The notes under the pieces are model-generated. The model was not told the DNA's origin and made no database searches. It was given only the letters and a program-made list of their open reading frames with translations. From positions 595,718 to 659,717 of the forward strand of contig JH720312.1 in NCBI GenBank assembly GCA_000231825.2: a DNA stretch of 64,000 bases, written 5' to 3'. The position numbers were made by a program, and so were the translations under genes. This DNA is from Tetrahymena elliotti 4EA. Taxonomy: Eukaryota; Ciliophora; Oligohymenophorea; Hymenostomatida; Tetrahymenidae. Shown piece by piece: positions 53,713-64,000 of the stretch; the stretch's first letter is position 1, and the number at the start of each line of letters is the position of its first letter.

Positions 53713-56700
53713 TCAAAATTTGGTATTAAAATATTGTATAATTTTTTTATTTTCCAATAAAATGTCTTCGTCTATTATTTACAAAACTTTTTTACTATCA
53801 ATCATTTGTTTTTACATCAATTCTTAATATTTAAGCCATCCAAAAAATATTAAAAACAATATTATTAAAGTTTGTAGTGTAAATAAAAGAATGTATACCA
53901 TAGATGTTTCTTGAATAATTGTTTTTGTTTATTGTAATATAAAATTTTATAAAAGCTCAAAAATTTAAGATACTGCTTAGTTGTTTTTGAAAAATTAGTC
54001 CATTTAATAAATTTGCTAAAATTCATTAAATTACTAAAATGATATTTCTTTTGGATCTATTTGTAAAATATTTATTATTTATTTTTCAACATCAAAAATG
54101 TGCTTTATTGCAGTTATAAGACCTTATTAAAATATTCCATTACTTAAATTAATACAATCATATTAACTTATTTTAAAATCCTTTACCTAGTATTAAGGAT
54201 ATTTAAAAATTGTATCACACAGATCGCTTTCCAAAATTTTAACTAAATAGTCTTCATAGAGGTTTTATCTTTTTGTGTATTTTCCTCTAAAACTTTGTTA
54301 ATAATCTAAAAGTCTATTTAATAAATATGAGTTTTAATTATAGTAAGTATTTTAATTGGTTATTATATAATTTTAGGCATCTATAGCAAATATATGAGGG
54401 AAAAATTTAGCAGATATAGAAACATATTGTAATTACTCTAAGTATTTCAAATTATATTGAGAATCATTTAATATTCCTATTATTATTATAAATGTAAAAA
54501 AATAATTATTTTTGATGATTTAAAAATAGTCTTACCTTAGAAATTAGAGTTATCTTGTAGATTTTAACTTTCAATTTTTAAGTAGAAATAAGCTGAGATA
54601 GAATAGAATTGAAGTAGCAAAAACGTAGTTATTACTAATGATATGAAACTGAACCTAACTTTCTTTAATTTTATGACATCAGAGAAGCTCCTTTTTTTCT
54701 CTATTTTATTTTATATGTGATCCATAGAGGCTTTGAAAGATAAGAACTCCATATTAAGTTTCAAAGCATTTTTCTCAGCAGAATGGTGGTCTTTTAATTT
54801 CAAAGCTGAATTTTTTAGATATTGATTAAATGACTACAAGCTTTATTAAATCTTTGTAATTATTTTTCTGAGCTCATCAGGGTGAAAACTTGATAACAGG
54901 GAAATAGTTTTTTCTCTTTTAGATTCTATATAGAGATGTATAGAAATCACAAATATTGTAATTAGCATGCAAAATATTAATGTATAAATGAATTAATAAA
55001 AGTTATTGTCAAGCTTATCATTTAAACTAGAAGAAAATTGCTCTGTTGAAAGTGTATTTATATCTAATAATGAATTTCTTATTTTTTCAAAATTATCATA
55101 TAAATTTGAGAGGTCTTGTTAATTTGTATAATAATTATTTTAATTAGAACCAATATCTCCAAGTAAACCAATTAAATTGTATCCTAAAAAGGTGTTAATG
55201 ATATTGCTTTAACTTTAATTTTAAAAGTAAATAATTTCCTTAGTGTTCAAAATTAAGTTTTATTGGTAGTCATCACCTAAATTTTTATTCATAATTAAAA
55301 CCAAATCTTGATTTAATTCTTTTATCAGCTCCTTATTCAACTAATAAACATCTTATCTTATATCCTCTTCTTATTAAATATTGCTGAATAGCAGTATATT
55401 GTTTTCTAGTAAAAATGATAAAAAGTAATTGGCAAAAGTCGAATCAAATGAAACCCTTAAACCTGTATTCCAGCTCGATTTATCAAAAGAAGAAGAATAA
55501 TTTTCAAAGAAATATAAAGAAGATATAAAGTTAGCAGATTAGACTAAATACACAATTAGGAATGACACTATTCCAAAAATATTTATTATCAAGAAGCTTC
55601 TTGTTTTTTTTCCAGATTTTATCTTTTACAGAATTTCCCTAAAACATTAAATAAAAAGAATTTAGTAAATACTATTTTAAAATTAATATTATTTTATTTA
55701 CTTATTTTTGAGACCTAATTGATGTTTGGTTTGAGTATTCTAAATGTTTAAGTCAATTTAACTATCAATATTTTCTTTTATTTTTTCCATTTTCTGATTA
55801 GATTTCATCCTCATTTAATATATCTAAGTGAAATTCTAATTGGAAAGACCATATTTATCTGGAGAAATGTCAGTAATATATTCTTAAATTTAATTAGACA
55901 ATTAATTATTATCAAATTTGCTATCACTTAAAATTCCTCTTGAAGTTGAAATTTATTATTTATTTTAATTCTTAACTAAATCTTTATTTAATTCTATTGA
56001 TATTTATTTCTAATATGCAAGGTTTGTAAGAAATTCTTATCTTGGAGTTTAGTTTTGAGGAGTTGTTTCTTATTCAAAATTATTTCTCTGACTTAAAAGA
56101 AATTGAAACGTTCTATCAGTGGAAAAAGGTGGAGATGCTATAGAAATTACATTTTATTCAATATTTAAGAGCTTCCTCAGGCTATTTATTTAATCTATTT
56201 CAGATAATTCATAAGTAGTAGGAGAGTTTGTATTGCATGTTTAATACTTATTTTATTATTACTATTGCTAATTTTTGTGGAAAATTAAATCTAATGTTTA
56301 CTTATCTTAAAGATTCGTCTAAGTTATACCTTTTTAAATATTCCATTTACTTTCATATAATATGCTGTTTGTTTAAAATATTCTTTGAGAGAATTACTTA
56401 TCTTTAATTTTAATTTAATTCAAGTAAGCATCATCTAAATTTTAACTAGATTGCTATGATAATGCATCTTCTAGCTATTCAACTTCTTTTGTAAATGCTT
56501 CAAGTACTTCCTGCTTTAATTAATTACTTAGAATCAACTACATATTTTCTATTTCGATTTATATTATGCAGACATATTTATTTTTATATTTGTATTAATT
56601 TATCAAACCATAATATATTTCTTTTTTTTCAAAATATTGGCTTTCAAAATATTAATTTGTTTTTTTTTATTTTGTACCACTACTACCATTAACTGACTCA

Positions 56701-59350
56701 ACTATAATATTCTCATAACTTAAGTAACTTTCTTGTGTATTTAAGTAAAACTTTAGGATAGGAATAAGACTGATAGGGTTAATTTTATAGAGTTCTTAAT
56801 TACTTAAATTATTTTTGCTAAAAATAGCCTGGTAAAAGTTTTACGAGACTGTCAATATTTCATAATCTTTGCTTTCTTCATTATAAAAAAGACTTATATA
56901 ATATTTTTTATTGCAATTAATTTTTTTGATTTATCCACAAAGACCAATATCATCATTTCCAATTTAATGATTTTACAATTTTAGTTAATAAGGAACTGCA
57001 AATCCTTCTGAGTCAACTCCTAGTTACATAGGATGCTTCTTTAAATTTTTTGTAAAAGATGTTCTTTCACTATAGCACTTAAGCATATTCTAATGAGGAT
57101 CTTAAAATCTCTTTGGTAGTATAAAATTAAGAGTCTTACCAATAATAGAAGAATTACTATAATTTGTGAAAACTTTTTCAAAATTTTAGGAAACTTTAAC
57201 TATCTGATTTTCTTTCTACAGCAGAGAAATGTAAAGAGCACATGAATCTTGCTCATTTAAAATTTTAATAATCTCTTCTGAAACAGAATTTTTTTATATT
57301 TTCTTTTCTAATTTTAATTTCTCTTCTGAAGATATTACATAGAAATATTAATTTGACAAAAGCTTTAGATTTTTGTTCGAATTGTTTTATTTCGCAAGTT
57401 TACTGATCATGCCAAATAGTTTTTTCTTTTAAATTTAAAATGTTTTACAAGTTCTTAATAGTTAATTCAAGTCAACTATGTTTTTTCCTATTTCTAAAAT
57501 AACATCAACCTTTAATTTGAGACATAAAAAAAAATCTTTCAAAGCTGCTATTAGTAATTCATCAAAAATAATTATATCATAAAGACTAAATTCTTTAATT
57601 AACAGAAATTATGAGTTTTTATTTAGCTGATTGTTTGCTCTTTAATTAATTTTGCTTGTGGTTGAAGATTTTTAGAGAGCTAAATAATTCAAAATTTAGA
57701 AAAGTTGTTTTCCTTTAGAAGTTTGGAGAAGTTATATACTATTATTAAGCTTAATAACTTCAAGCTAAATGTGTTTTTCATTACTAACTACATCAAGCAG
57801 ATAGCTATAGTACCCATACTTAGTCTGGCTAAAAAAATTTTTCTCATTTTTTATTTTTTGTTTGTAAAGATTTATGGTGAAATCTTGAATGTACTTTTTT
57901 CTTGTCTCATCACCTAAAAACTAGTACCTGAAATCATCTTGTTAATTTTACTTAATCTAAAATAAATAAATTGGTTATGAAAAGATCAAATTAAAAATTA
58001 TTATGATTAATTACATTACTACAAAAGCAATCTCTTTGGTTTCCGCAGTTAAGTTGGTGAGTTAAAACAATTTATTCAAGTAAAATGGAATATTTGTTTT
58101 AGGCATAATCTATATAAATAGCTCTCATATTTTAGTTTAAAAATCGTAAAATGATATCTATTTCATTTGCTGAAAGCTTAATATTATCTTACTATTCTTA
58201 ATTGGGAAAATAGAACTAAAGGGCTTACAATTTTTGAATAATAAGATTGATTCTTGTATCAATCAAAATTTAAGAAACCAAATAACCAAAGGGAAAAAGT
58301 GTAAGCAAGTAAAAGGAGAAAGTCTTTTAAGAATTCTCAAATGGCTAAAAAAGTAAGATAGCTGCAGAAAACAATATTTAATAGAAGTACATTGAGTGGA
58401 TTAATAGTTAGATTTAATTTTTTATATATGGCTAATATATTAAATTTGCTGTAAAAAGGACCATAGAGCTTAAGATATTAATGGCTACAATTAAATTTAA
58501 ATTATTTTCAAATATCTTGGCAGCAATAATTTGGCAAGTCTCTACAAATATCCTTAATAAATATATAGAGTTCGCTTTTTTTGATAAATAATCTTCAGTA
58601 TGAAAGTTAAGGTGAAAGTCATTCCCATCAAGTAAAAGAACTATTTAATAATTTATTAACACTATTAATATTAGCTGTTTAAATTCTTATGAATTAAAAA
58701 CCATCCAAATATGTTTTAATTTCATAAAAATTCTTAAATAAATTAAGTTTTTTTAGAAACAATACAAACTAAAATAGTAAGAAGTAAAAGCTTACATGAA
58801 AATATTTCCATAAAAAATTAAAAAGTTAAATTTTTTGAAAGAATTTACCTATCGCAATGGTTAAGACAAAGTTGATAATCTTGAGAGCTGTGGTCTCACC
58901 TGAAAAAGACAGTCTTAGGATAGGTATAAATAGAACATAAGAATAGAAAGACAGCAAGATTGATAATAGATATAAAGAGAAATTAGACTTTTTTCCTTTA
59001 TCATTCTTAAATTTAGCGAAAATGGCTAAGTAAATGAAATAAGCAATTTAATAAGTAATTATTATAATGTTTAATGTAAGAATTATCAGTGATAGTATTT
59101 AATTGTTGCTCAATTCTTCAAGTAAATTTCTTAAATCCATTAATTATGAAAGAATTTAGTCTGAATTGTTATTTGTTTGAGTTTATTTGATAGAGGGTGG
59201 TAGATTGAACAAAGTAATATTCAAAAATTTAAATAGAATCGAAAGTATGCTCATCCATGCTTTTCTTTTAAAAATTCTTAGCTTCAAATAAAATCTCCAA
59301 GCATATTCTAAATCATAGAATAGCTTTATTTTTTAAAGCTTTAAAAGCAT
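53713..59350 (-). CDS. TmcB-like multi-span membrane protein with PAS-like domain, gene I
   Basis: The start is the ATG at 59348-59350 (MLLKLQKIKLFYDLEYAW) and the TGA stop is at 53713-53715. Exon 1 has several spans (LSLIILTLNIIIITYQIAYF and a second Leu/Phe-rich pair). The Cys motif HQLNCGNQRDCFC is followed two codons later by an intron (57921-58014), and the next exon begins FLGDETRKKYIQDF, matching F and H. The PAS-like domain (about 56870-57250) has IIGKTLNFILPKRF, DPHQNML and LGVDSEGFAVPY. Outside domain 1 has SSWNTGLRVSFDSTFAN near 55460. The inner segment is SKREKTISLLSSFHPDELRK (about 54870-54935). Outside domain 2 has a Cys pair and NGIFQQGLI (about 54120-54220). The tail reads DSKKVLQIIDEDILLEN and ends YFNTKF. 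This is the first copy on the ATPase side of the array. Confidence 0.75.
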
Positions 59351-60947
59351 GTTATGGTTATCAATTATTAATTACTTGTACTACCTTTTTATATTATAAA
59401 ATTGATTTGATAAATAAAAATGTTAATAATTAATTATTACTTTTAAATATTATCAGATATTAATTAATTAAGTCAATTTTGAATTATTATACATTTCAAA
59501 TCTATTTTGATTTGAACTATTTAAATATGCTTTTTCACCCTTTTTATTAATGATCTTAACTAATTTTCATATCAGAATTTAAAAAGTTACCTGCATCAAT
59601 TAGATTTTATGTAAAAGGGTTAGAGTTTCTATATTACTTTTACATCAACTAAATTTTAAGGAAAGTCATTTTACATTTGAATTTATAAAGATATATCTAC
59701 AAAATGATATCTTAATTCTATTAACCAGTATTATATAAATTGTATCATAAATACTAGAAATAAATATCTTAAAGAAGTGCTTTCTAGTGAAAGAACAAAA
59801 TAATTAATATTTTGAAAAAATATTGATAATCCAAATAAAAGATATTAGTTTTTCTATAGAATTTTAAATAGTATTTTTCTAAATGAAGATAATTTAAATA
59901 TTACTGTTTAATTATCATAAAATTACAAACAATTCTTGTTAATATATTCTCAAAATACATTAAAATGATGATTTTTCATTTTATAATTCAAAAAAACTAG
60001 AGGGTTTTCAAAATATTTCAGTTGCCATAATGAAGCTATTTAGATAGATTATTTAGAGAAGAAGAAAAAATTTTAGAAAAAGAAATTAAAGAGTAATAAT
60101 AATTATTTCTAATTAAAGGAGCTGTTTAATATTTATCAGATTAGAACACAGATAATACATTATAAAAGAAAAGATTAAAAGGTAGAAAAATGGTGATAAA
60201 AATTTTTTTAAATAGTCTAAATCTTAAATTTGCTAAACTATTTATGTGATTAATTAAAATCTTTTATTAAGTTTGAAGAATATTTTGAAAAATGTAATCT
60301 GTAAGAATTAATTATACCTAATACATAAAATTAATATCCTTATTATTTTTTGTAAATTATGAAGTAAATTTTTTACTTACATTCAAAAAAAGCTAATCGA
60401 AGAAATCTAGAAGATCTCTCAACAAGAAATCAAAATTATTATATTAGTTTCTTAAAAAAATACCAAATTATATGACATAAAGATTTGAAAATATTGACTT
60501 TTTTTTTTGATATATATAAGTTGTCATGTGAATTAAAATCTTTGCAGATTTTATCTCTAATTCTTGAATTAAAAAAATGTGTTGATGTATTTTTGAAAAT
60601 TAAAAAATAAATTTTAAATAAATATCAAAATAATCCAATTTTGAAGTAAATCTCGTACTAAAATTAAAACTATCACTCAATTTTGCTATTAAAGTTAGAT
60701 CAACTATTTATTACTGCAGATCCTAATTAAATTGTTTAAAATTTAAATTTAGATAAAATTTTAGGTGAAAAGAAAAATTTTAAAGAAGATTTTATGAAAT
60801 AAAATTAGAAGTAAATAAAGACTTAGACATAAATTATAATAAGTTATGAAGATTATTAATAAATATTTTTATAATTAAACTTTTGGTAATTTTTTTAATT
60901 TTTATTAAAGCAAACTTGCTCTAACTTTTAAGAATTACTTACTCAAA
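59351..60947. other. Spacer between the array and the ATPase gene
   Basis: About 1.6 kb of A/T-rich DNA between the gene I start and the ATPase stop. A 110-codon plus-strand frame at 60030-60362 is open only because TAA/TAG are sense here. It has no recognisable domain and was not accepted as a gene. Confidence 0.55.
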
Positions 60948-63900
60948 TCACCAATAACTATACTTTAAGAACCAAGGATACTATCTTACTAAATATTTTC
61001 TAGATTCTTCCCATGCAAGAACCATTATTGAAAAAGGTGCTGCTGGAATCATAAATTAAAAGAAGTCAAGTGGACGACCACCAAATACATTATTAACACC
61101 AGGAGTTAAGACTAAGAAAATACCTAAGACCGTTTCAAAAATAATACCTTTAATCATTTGACTATTATATGGGGAAGTTGCAAATGAAGATTTTCTGCTT
61201 TTGCAAGCAAAAATATTACTCCATTAGAAAAGAACAATGCAAACAAAGAAACAGGATTATGTATATTTTAATCCATCAGTTGAATAACATGCGGTGTTAT
61301 GAACGAAGCTTGAATAGTTGTGATCAGAACTAACATCACAATCACTCCATTTAGAAACCAGAGATTCCCATTTACCAGTATGAGAGTTACATTGAATGAA
61401 ACTTTTTCTTAAATCGTATTCACCATCTCCAACTTTAAACCAATCAACAGTCCAACTATATTTATCTAAAATAGATTAAGGTACATTTCTACAGTCGTCA
61501 TAGTCTTGTTTTGTTACTGGATCTTACATAATATTTTGGTTGTAACTAAATCCTTATGATTTAAGAGAATAATCACTAAAATCATGGATAGGAGGATAAT
61601 AAGCATTATAATTAGTCATTCCAAATAATTCCATTACAGGGAATCCATAATAATTTCTATTTCATAAAATTTTATTAGTATATTCTTTTAAACATAAAAT
61701 TAATAATTAATTACAATGATGTAAAATAAGCTATAAATCCAGCTCCCATAGACATGATGCCCATAAGACCATATGAATGAGTCATAAGCACTAATGAGAC
61801 TATATGGTCATCTTTAGATCTAGGTTTTCTTGTCATAATATCTATTTCAGCTTCTTCATAAGCAAGTGCAATAGCAGGATATAAATCAGTTCCAACACAA
61901 ATTGAAAGCATGTAGATATTTGTTAATGGAAGAGGGATAGCAAAGATAATTGTAGCAAGGAATGGAAGAATTTCAGGTATATTTGAGCATAAAAGATAAA
62001 CAAATGTTTTTTTAAGATTATCAAAAATCTTTCTGCCTTCTTCAACACCTGATACTATAGATGCAAAATCATCATCAAGAAGAACCATATCAGCTGCATC
62101 TTTAGTAACATCACTACCTGTTATATTCATTGAAATACCTATATCTCCTTGCTTAATTGCAGGTGAATCATTTACACCATCTCCAGTAACAGCAGTGATA
62201 AATCCTTCCTTTTAACAGGCTTGCACGATTTATAATTTTTGAGCAGGAGTAGTTCTTGCGAATACACAATAAGGCTTTTTAACCCATTTTCTTAAGATTG
62301 AGTATTATGGTAACCCCTCTTCGATTTCTTTATCTAAGGATGCAACTATTCTATCACCATGAACAACAATTGCGTCAGCTTATTCTACTGCTTCTTCCCA
62401 AGTGCATCCCTATTCAATTATGATGTCTTCAGTAGTTTTTGCATATGATGGAATGATGTTAACCTAATTTAAAAAATATGATCAAATTAATTCACAATTT
62501 TATTTTAGAAACTTAAATACCTATCTTGCTATAGTTGCAGCAGTTGGAGGTTGATCCCCTGTAACCATAATAACCTTTATACCAGCACTACGGCATTCAA
62601 GGATAGCACCAGGAACTCTGGTTTTAGGAGGGTCGATCAGTGATATAAGACCTGTAAAAGTGAAATTTTTCATTTCAAAATTGAAGTTATTAGGATTTGA
62701 AACAACAAATTCTGACTTATTTAGAGGAAAGTCTTCTCTTGGAAGATGAAGTTTAGCAAAACCTAAGACTCTTTCTCCATTTCTACCAAATTTAAGATTT
62801 ACTTCATTGAATAACTTTTATGTAATAGAATCTATTTTTTGTGCTTATCCATTATTTTAAATATTTGAGCAGAAAGTCCAAATTTTTTCAGGAGCACCTT
62901 TAATATAAATGCAATAATCGCTATCTGCGGTTACTTATTCTACAATTGTTAAGGCATATTTAACATTAGAGTTGAAAGGCATTTTAGCTTCAGTTTCTTT
63001 TATTTAGAATTTGAAAAATTAATTATTTAAATTAAATTAACATTTTTAAAAATAAATTTACTTTCTTTATTTTAGGGGATCCTGAATTTTTTACGAGTCT
63101 CTTCGATATCTTCAATATATTAGAAGAATCTAACTAATCCAGTTTCAGTTGCATCACCAATAACATCACATTTTAGATAATTTATATTATTTAAATCTTA
63201 CAATTTAGATCTATCAAATTTTGCTTCACTTGAAATCATAGCACTTTAATGTAATTATTTGAAATCTTAGTTATTTTCATCATATTCTAACTTAACTTCA
63301 TTCTAAGCTAGAGATTTGTTCACTGCTCTAACAGTATTTAAACTATACCACATATGTTCAACAGTCATTACATTTTATGTTAATGTTCCTAGAATATAAT
63401 GAGGAAAAATTATTGATTTATTAATAAAATATTTAAGTTAAAAACTTATTTGATTGATAAAAAAAAGCAATAAATCATTAATAACATAAATACCTGTTTT
63501 ATCTGAGCATATACATGAAGTAGATCCTAAAGTTTCAACAGCTTCTAAGTTTTTTACTAACACATTCTTTCCATGGAGAGCTTTAGCTGTGATTGCCAAA
63601 GAGACAGTTATGCAACCTAGTAAACCTTCAGGTACATTTGCAACTAGGATGCCGATACCGAAGAGAACACAAGTAATTAAATTATAACCTATCAAGAAAT
63701 AGGCTAAACAGAAGAAAAGAACACCAAGAGACAATGCAATAACAACCATGACAAAAATCAAACGATTAAGCTCCATTCTTAAAGGAGTTAATTAAGTTTT
63801 TTCCTATGAGGCTAAATCTGCAATTAAACCAAGAGTAGTCTCATCACCAATTTTTATCACAACTCCTAAAGCGAATCCTTCTTTACAAAGAGTACCAAAG

Positions 63901-64000
63901 AAGGCTACATTCTATGTCTCTAGTGGTGAATCAGGATGAGTGCATATATTAGTACGAAGCTAGGGTTCACTTTCTCCTGTAAGAGGGGAGTTATCTACTT
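60948..64000 (-). CDS. P-type ATPase, type IIC (Na+,K+/H+,K+-ATPase-like) alpha subunit, gene J (5' part outside window)
   Basis: An ion pump that moves cations across a membrane using ATP. My model is complement(60948-61656, 61715-62463, 62521-62996, 63062-63388, 63494-64000), with four GT/AG introns and a TGA stop. Visible in order are the actuator loop [20 protein letters not shown] of span 4 leading to [15 protein letters not shown]; phosphorylation motif DKTGTLTQN split by an intron; KGAPE of the nucleotide domain; [33 protein letters not shown]; and span 5 NIPEILPF. Span 6 follows, then a long loop, [20 protein letters not shown] and a short tail ending LKYSYW. Retained family features place it in IIC rather than the Ca2+ or H+ pumps. 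Two oddities are the change from the usual IDLGTD to ICVGTD in span 6 and an extended span 7-8 loop with several Cys. Exact ion specificity cannot be read from this part alone. Confidence 0.93.

Larger units (their letters stand above)
1..59350 (-). repeat. Tandem array of nine TmcB-like paralogous genes (A-I)
   Basis: Nine same-strand genes repeat one domain order with a period of about 5.5-7 kb. The shared landmarks, in protein order, are an N-terminal membrane region, a HxxxC-x5-CxC motif followed two codons later by a phase-0 intron, a helical region, a PAS-like domain, two membrane-anchored outside domains, and a tail of the form TK-x-LLD-x-IDI ... N-x-YI-x-x-Y-[LF]-K ending at TGA. Genes A to D form one closer group, with A and B nearly alike over long stretches. 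F, H and I share another exon start (FLG). Spacers between genes are 0.6-1.4 kb except the 4.9 kb F-G spacer that holds a transposon relic. Repeated unequal crossing-over is the likely origin (inference). Confidence 0.85.

Noticed and set aside
60030..60362. A 110-codon plus-strand frame in the spacer before the ATPase
   Set aside because: Only TGA stops translation here, so open frames of this length are expected by chance in such A/T-rich DNA. The residues are Lys/Ile/Asn-rich with no domain.
1..64000. Bacterial-type features: Shine-Dalgarno sites, operons, CRISPR arrays, insertion sequences
   Set aside because: The introns, reassigned code and gene content are eukaryotic; apparent purine-rich runs and repeats follow from base composition.

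Overview
The window is very A+T-rich and reads as ciliate nuclear DNA that uses the code in which TAA and TAG mean glutamine and TGA is the only stop. The clearest proof is the P-type ATPase at the right end, where the invariant DKTGTLTQN motif has its Gln encoded by TAA. Introns of about 50-380 bp starting GTA and ending in AG, together with the base composition, fit an oligohymenophorean such as Tetrahymena. The species is my inference. Because internal TAA/TAG codons break every gene into fragments under the standard code, ordinary ORF calling sees almost none of the real genes.

Layout: positions 1-59350 hold nine large, head-to-tail, minus-strand paralogues, called A to I here. A is cut by the left window edge; B to I run from start codon to TGA. 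Each is 5.4-6.5 kb and encodes roughly 1,700-1,900 residues. They share one architecture: an N-terminal multi-span membrane region; a His-x3-Cys-x5-Cys-x-Cys motif; a helical (TPR-like) region; a PAS-like domain; a polar Ser/Asn/Gln-rich linker; then four more membrane spans enclosing two extracytoplasmic domains; and a short conserved cytosolic tail ending at the stop. This matches the TmcB/TmcC-like ('tiny macrocysts') membrane protein family that is greatly expanded in ciliates. An intron lies two codons after the CxC motif, in the same phase, in all nine genes, so the array arose by tandem duplication.

Between F and G a 4.9 kb spacer holds a decayed plus-strand Tc1/mariner (DD34E) transposase, with an in-frame TGA, a frameshift and the third catalytic residue changed to Gln. 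Right of the array, positions 60948-64000 hold the 3' part of a minus-strand type IIC (Na+,K+/H+,K+-like) P-type ATPase with four introns. It has an unusual Asp-to-Cys change in the cation site and a long Cys-containing loop between membrane spans 7 and 8.

The array genes look like a family of sensory or signalling membrane proteins, with outside domains, a membrane-proximal helix and an inside PAS-like sensor. No direct functional link to the ATPase can be seen beyond adjacency and a shared strand. No rRNA, tRNA, CRISPR array or bacterial-type regulatory element was recognised.
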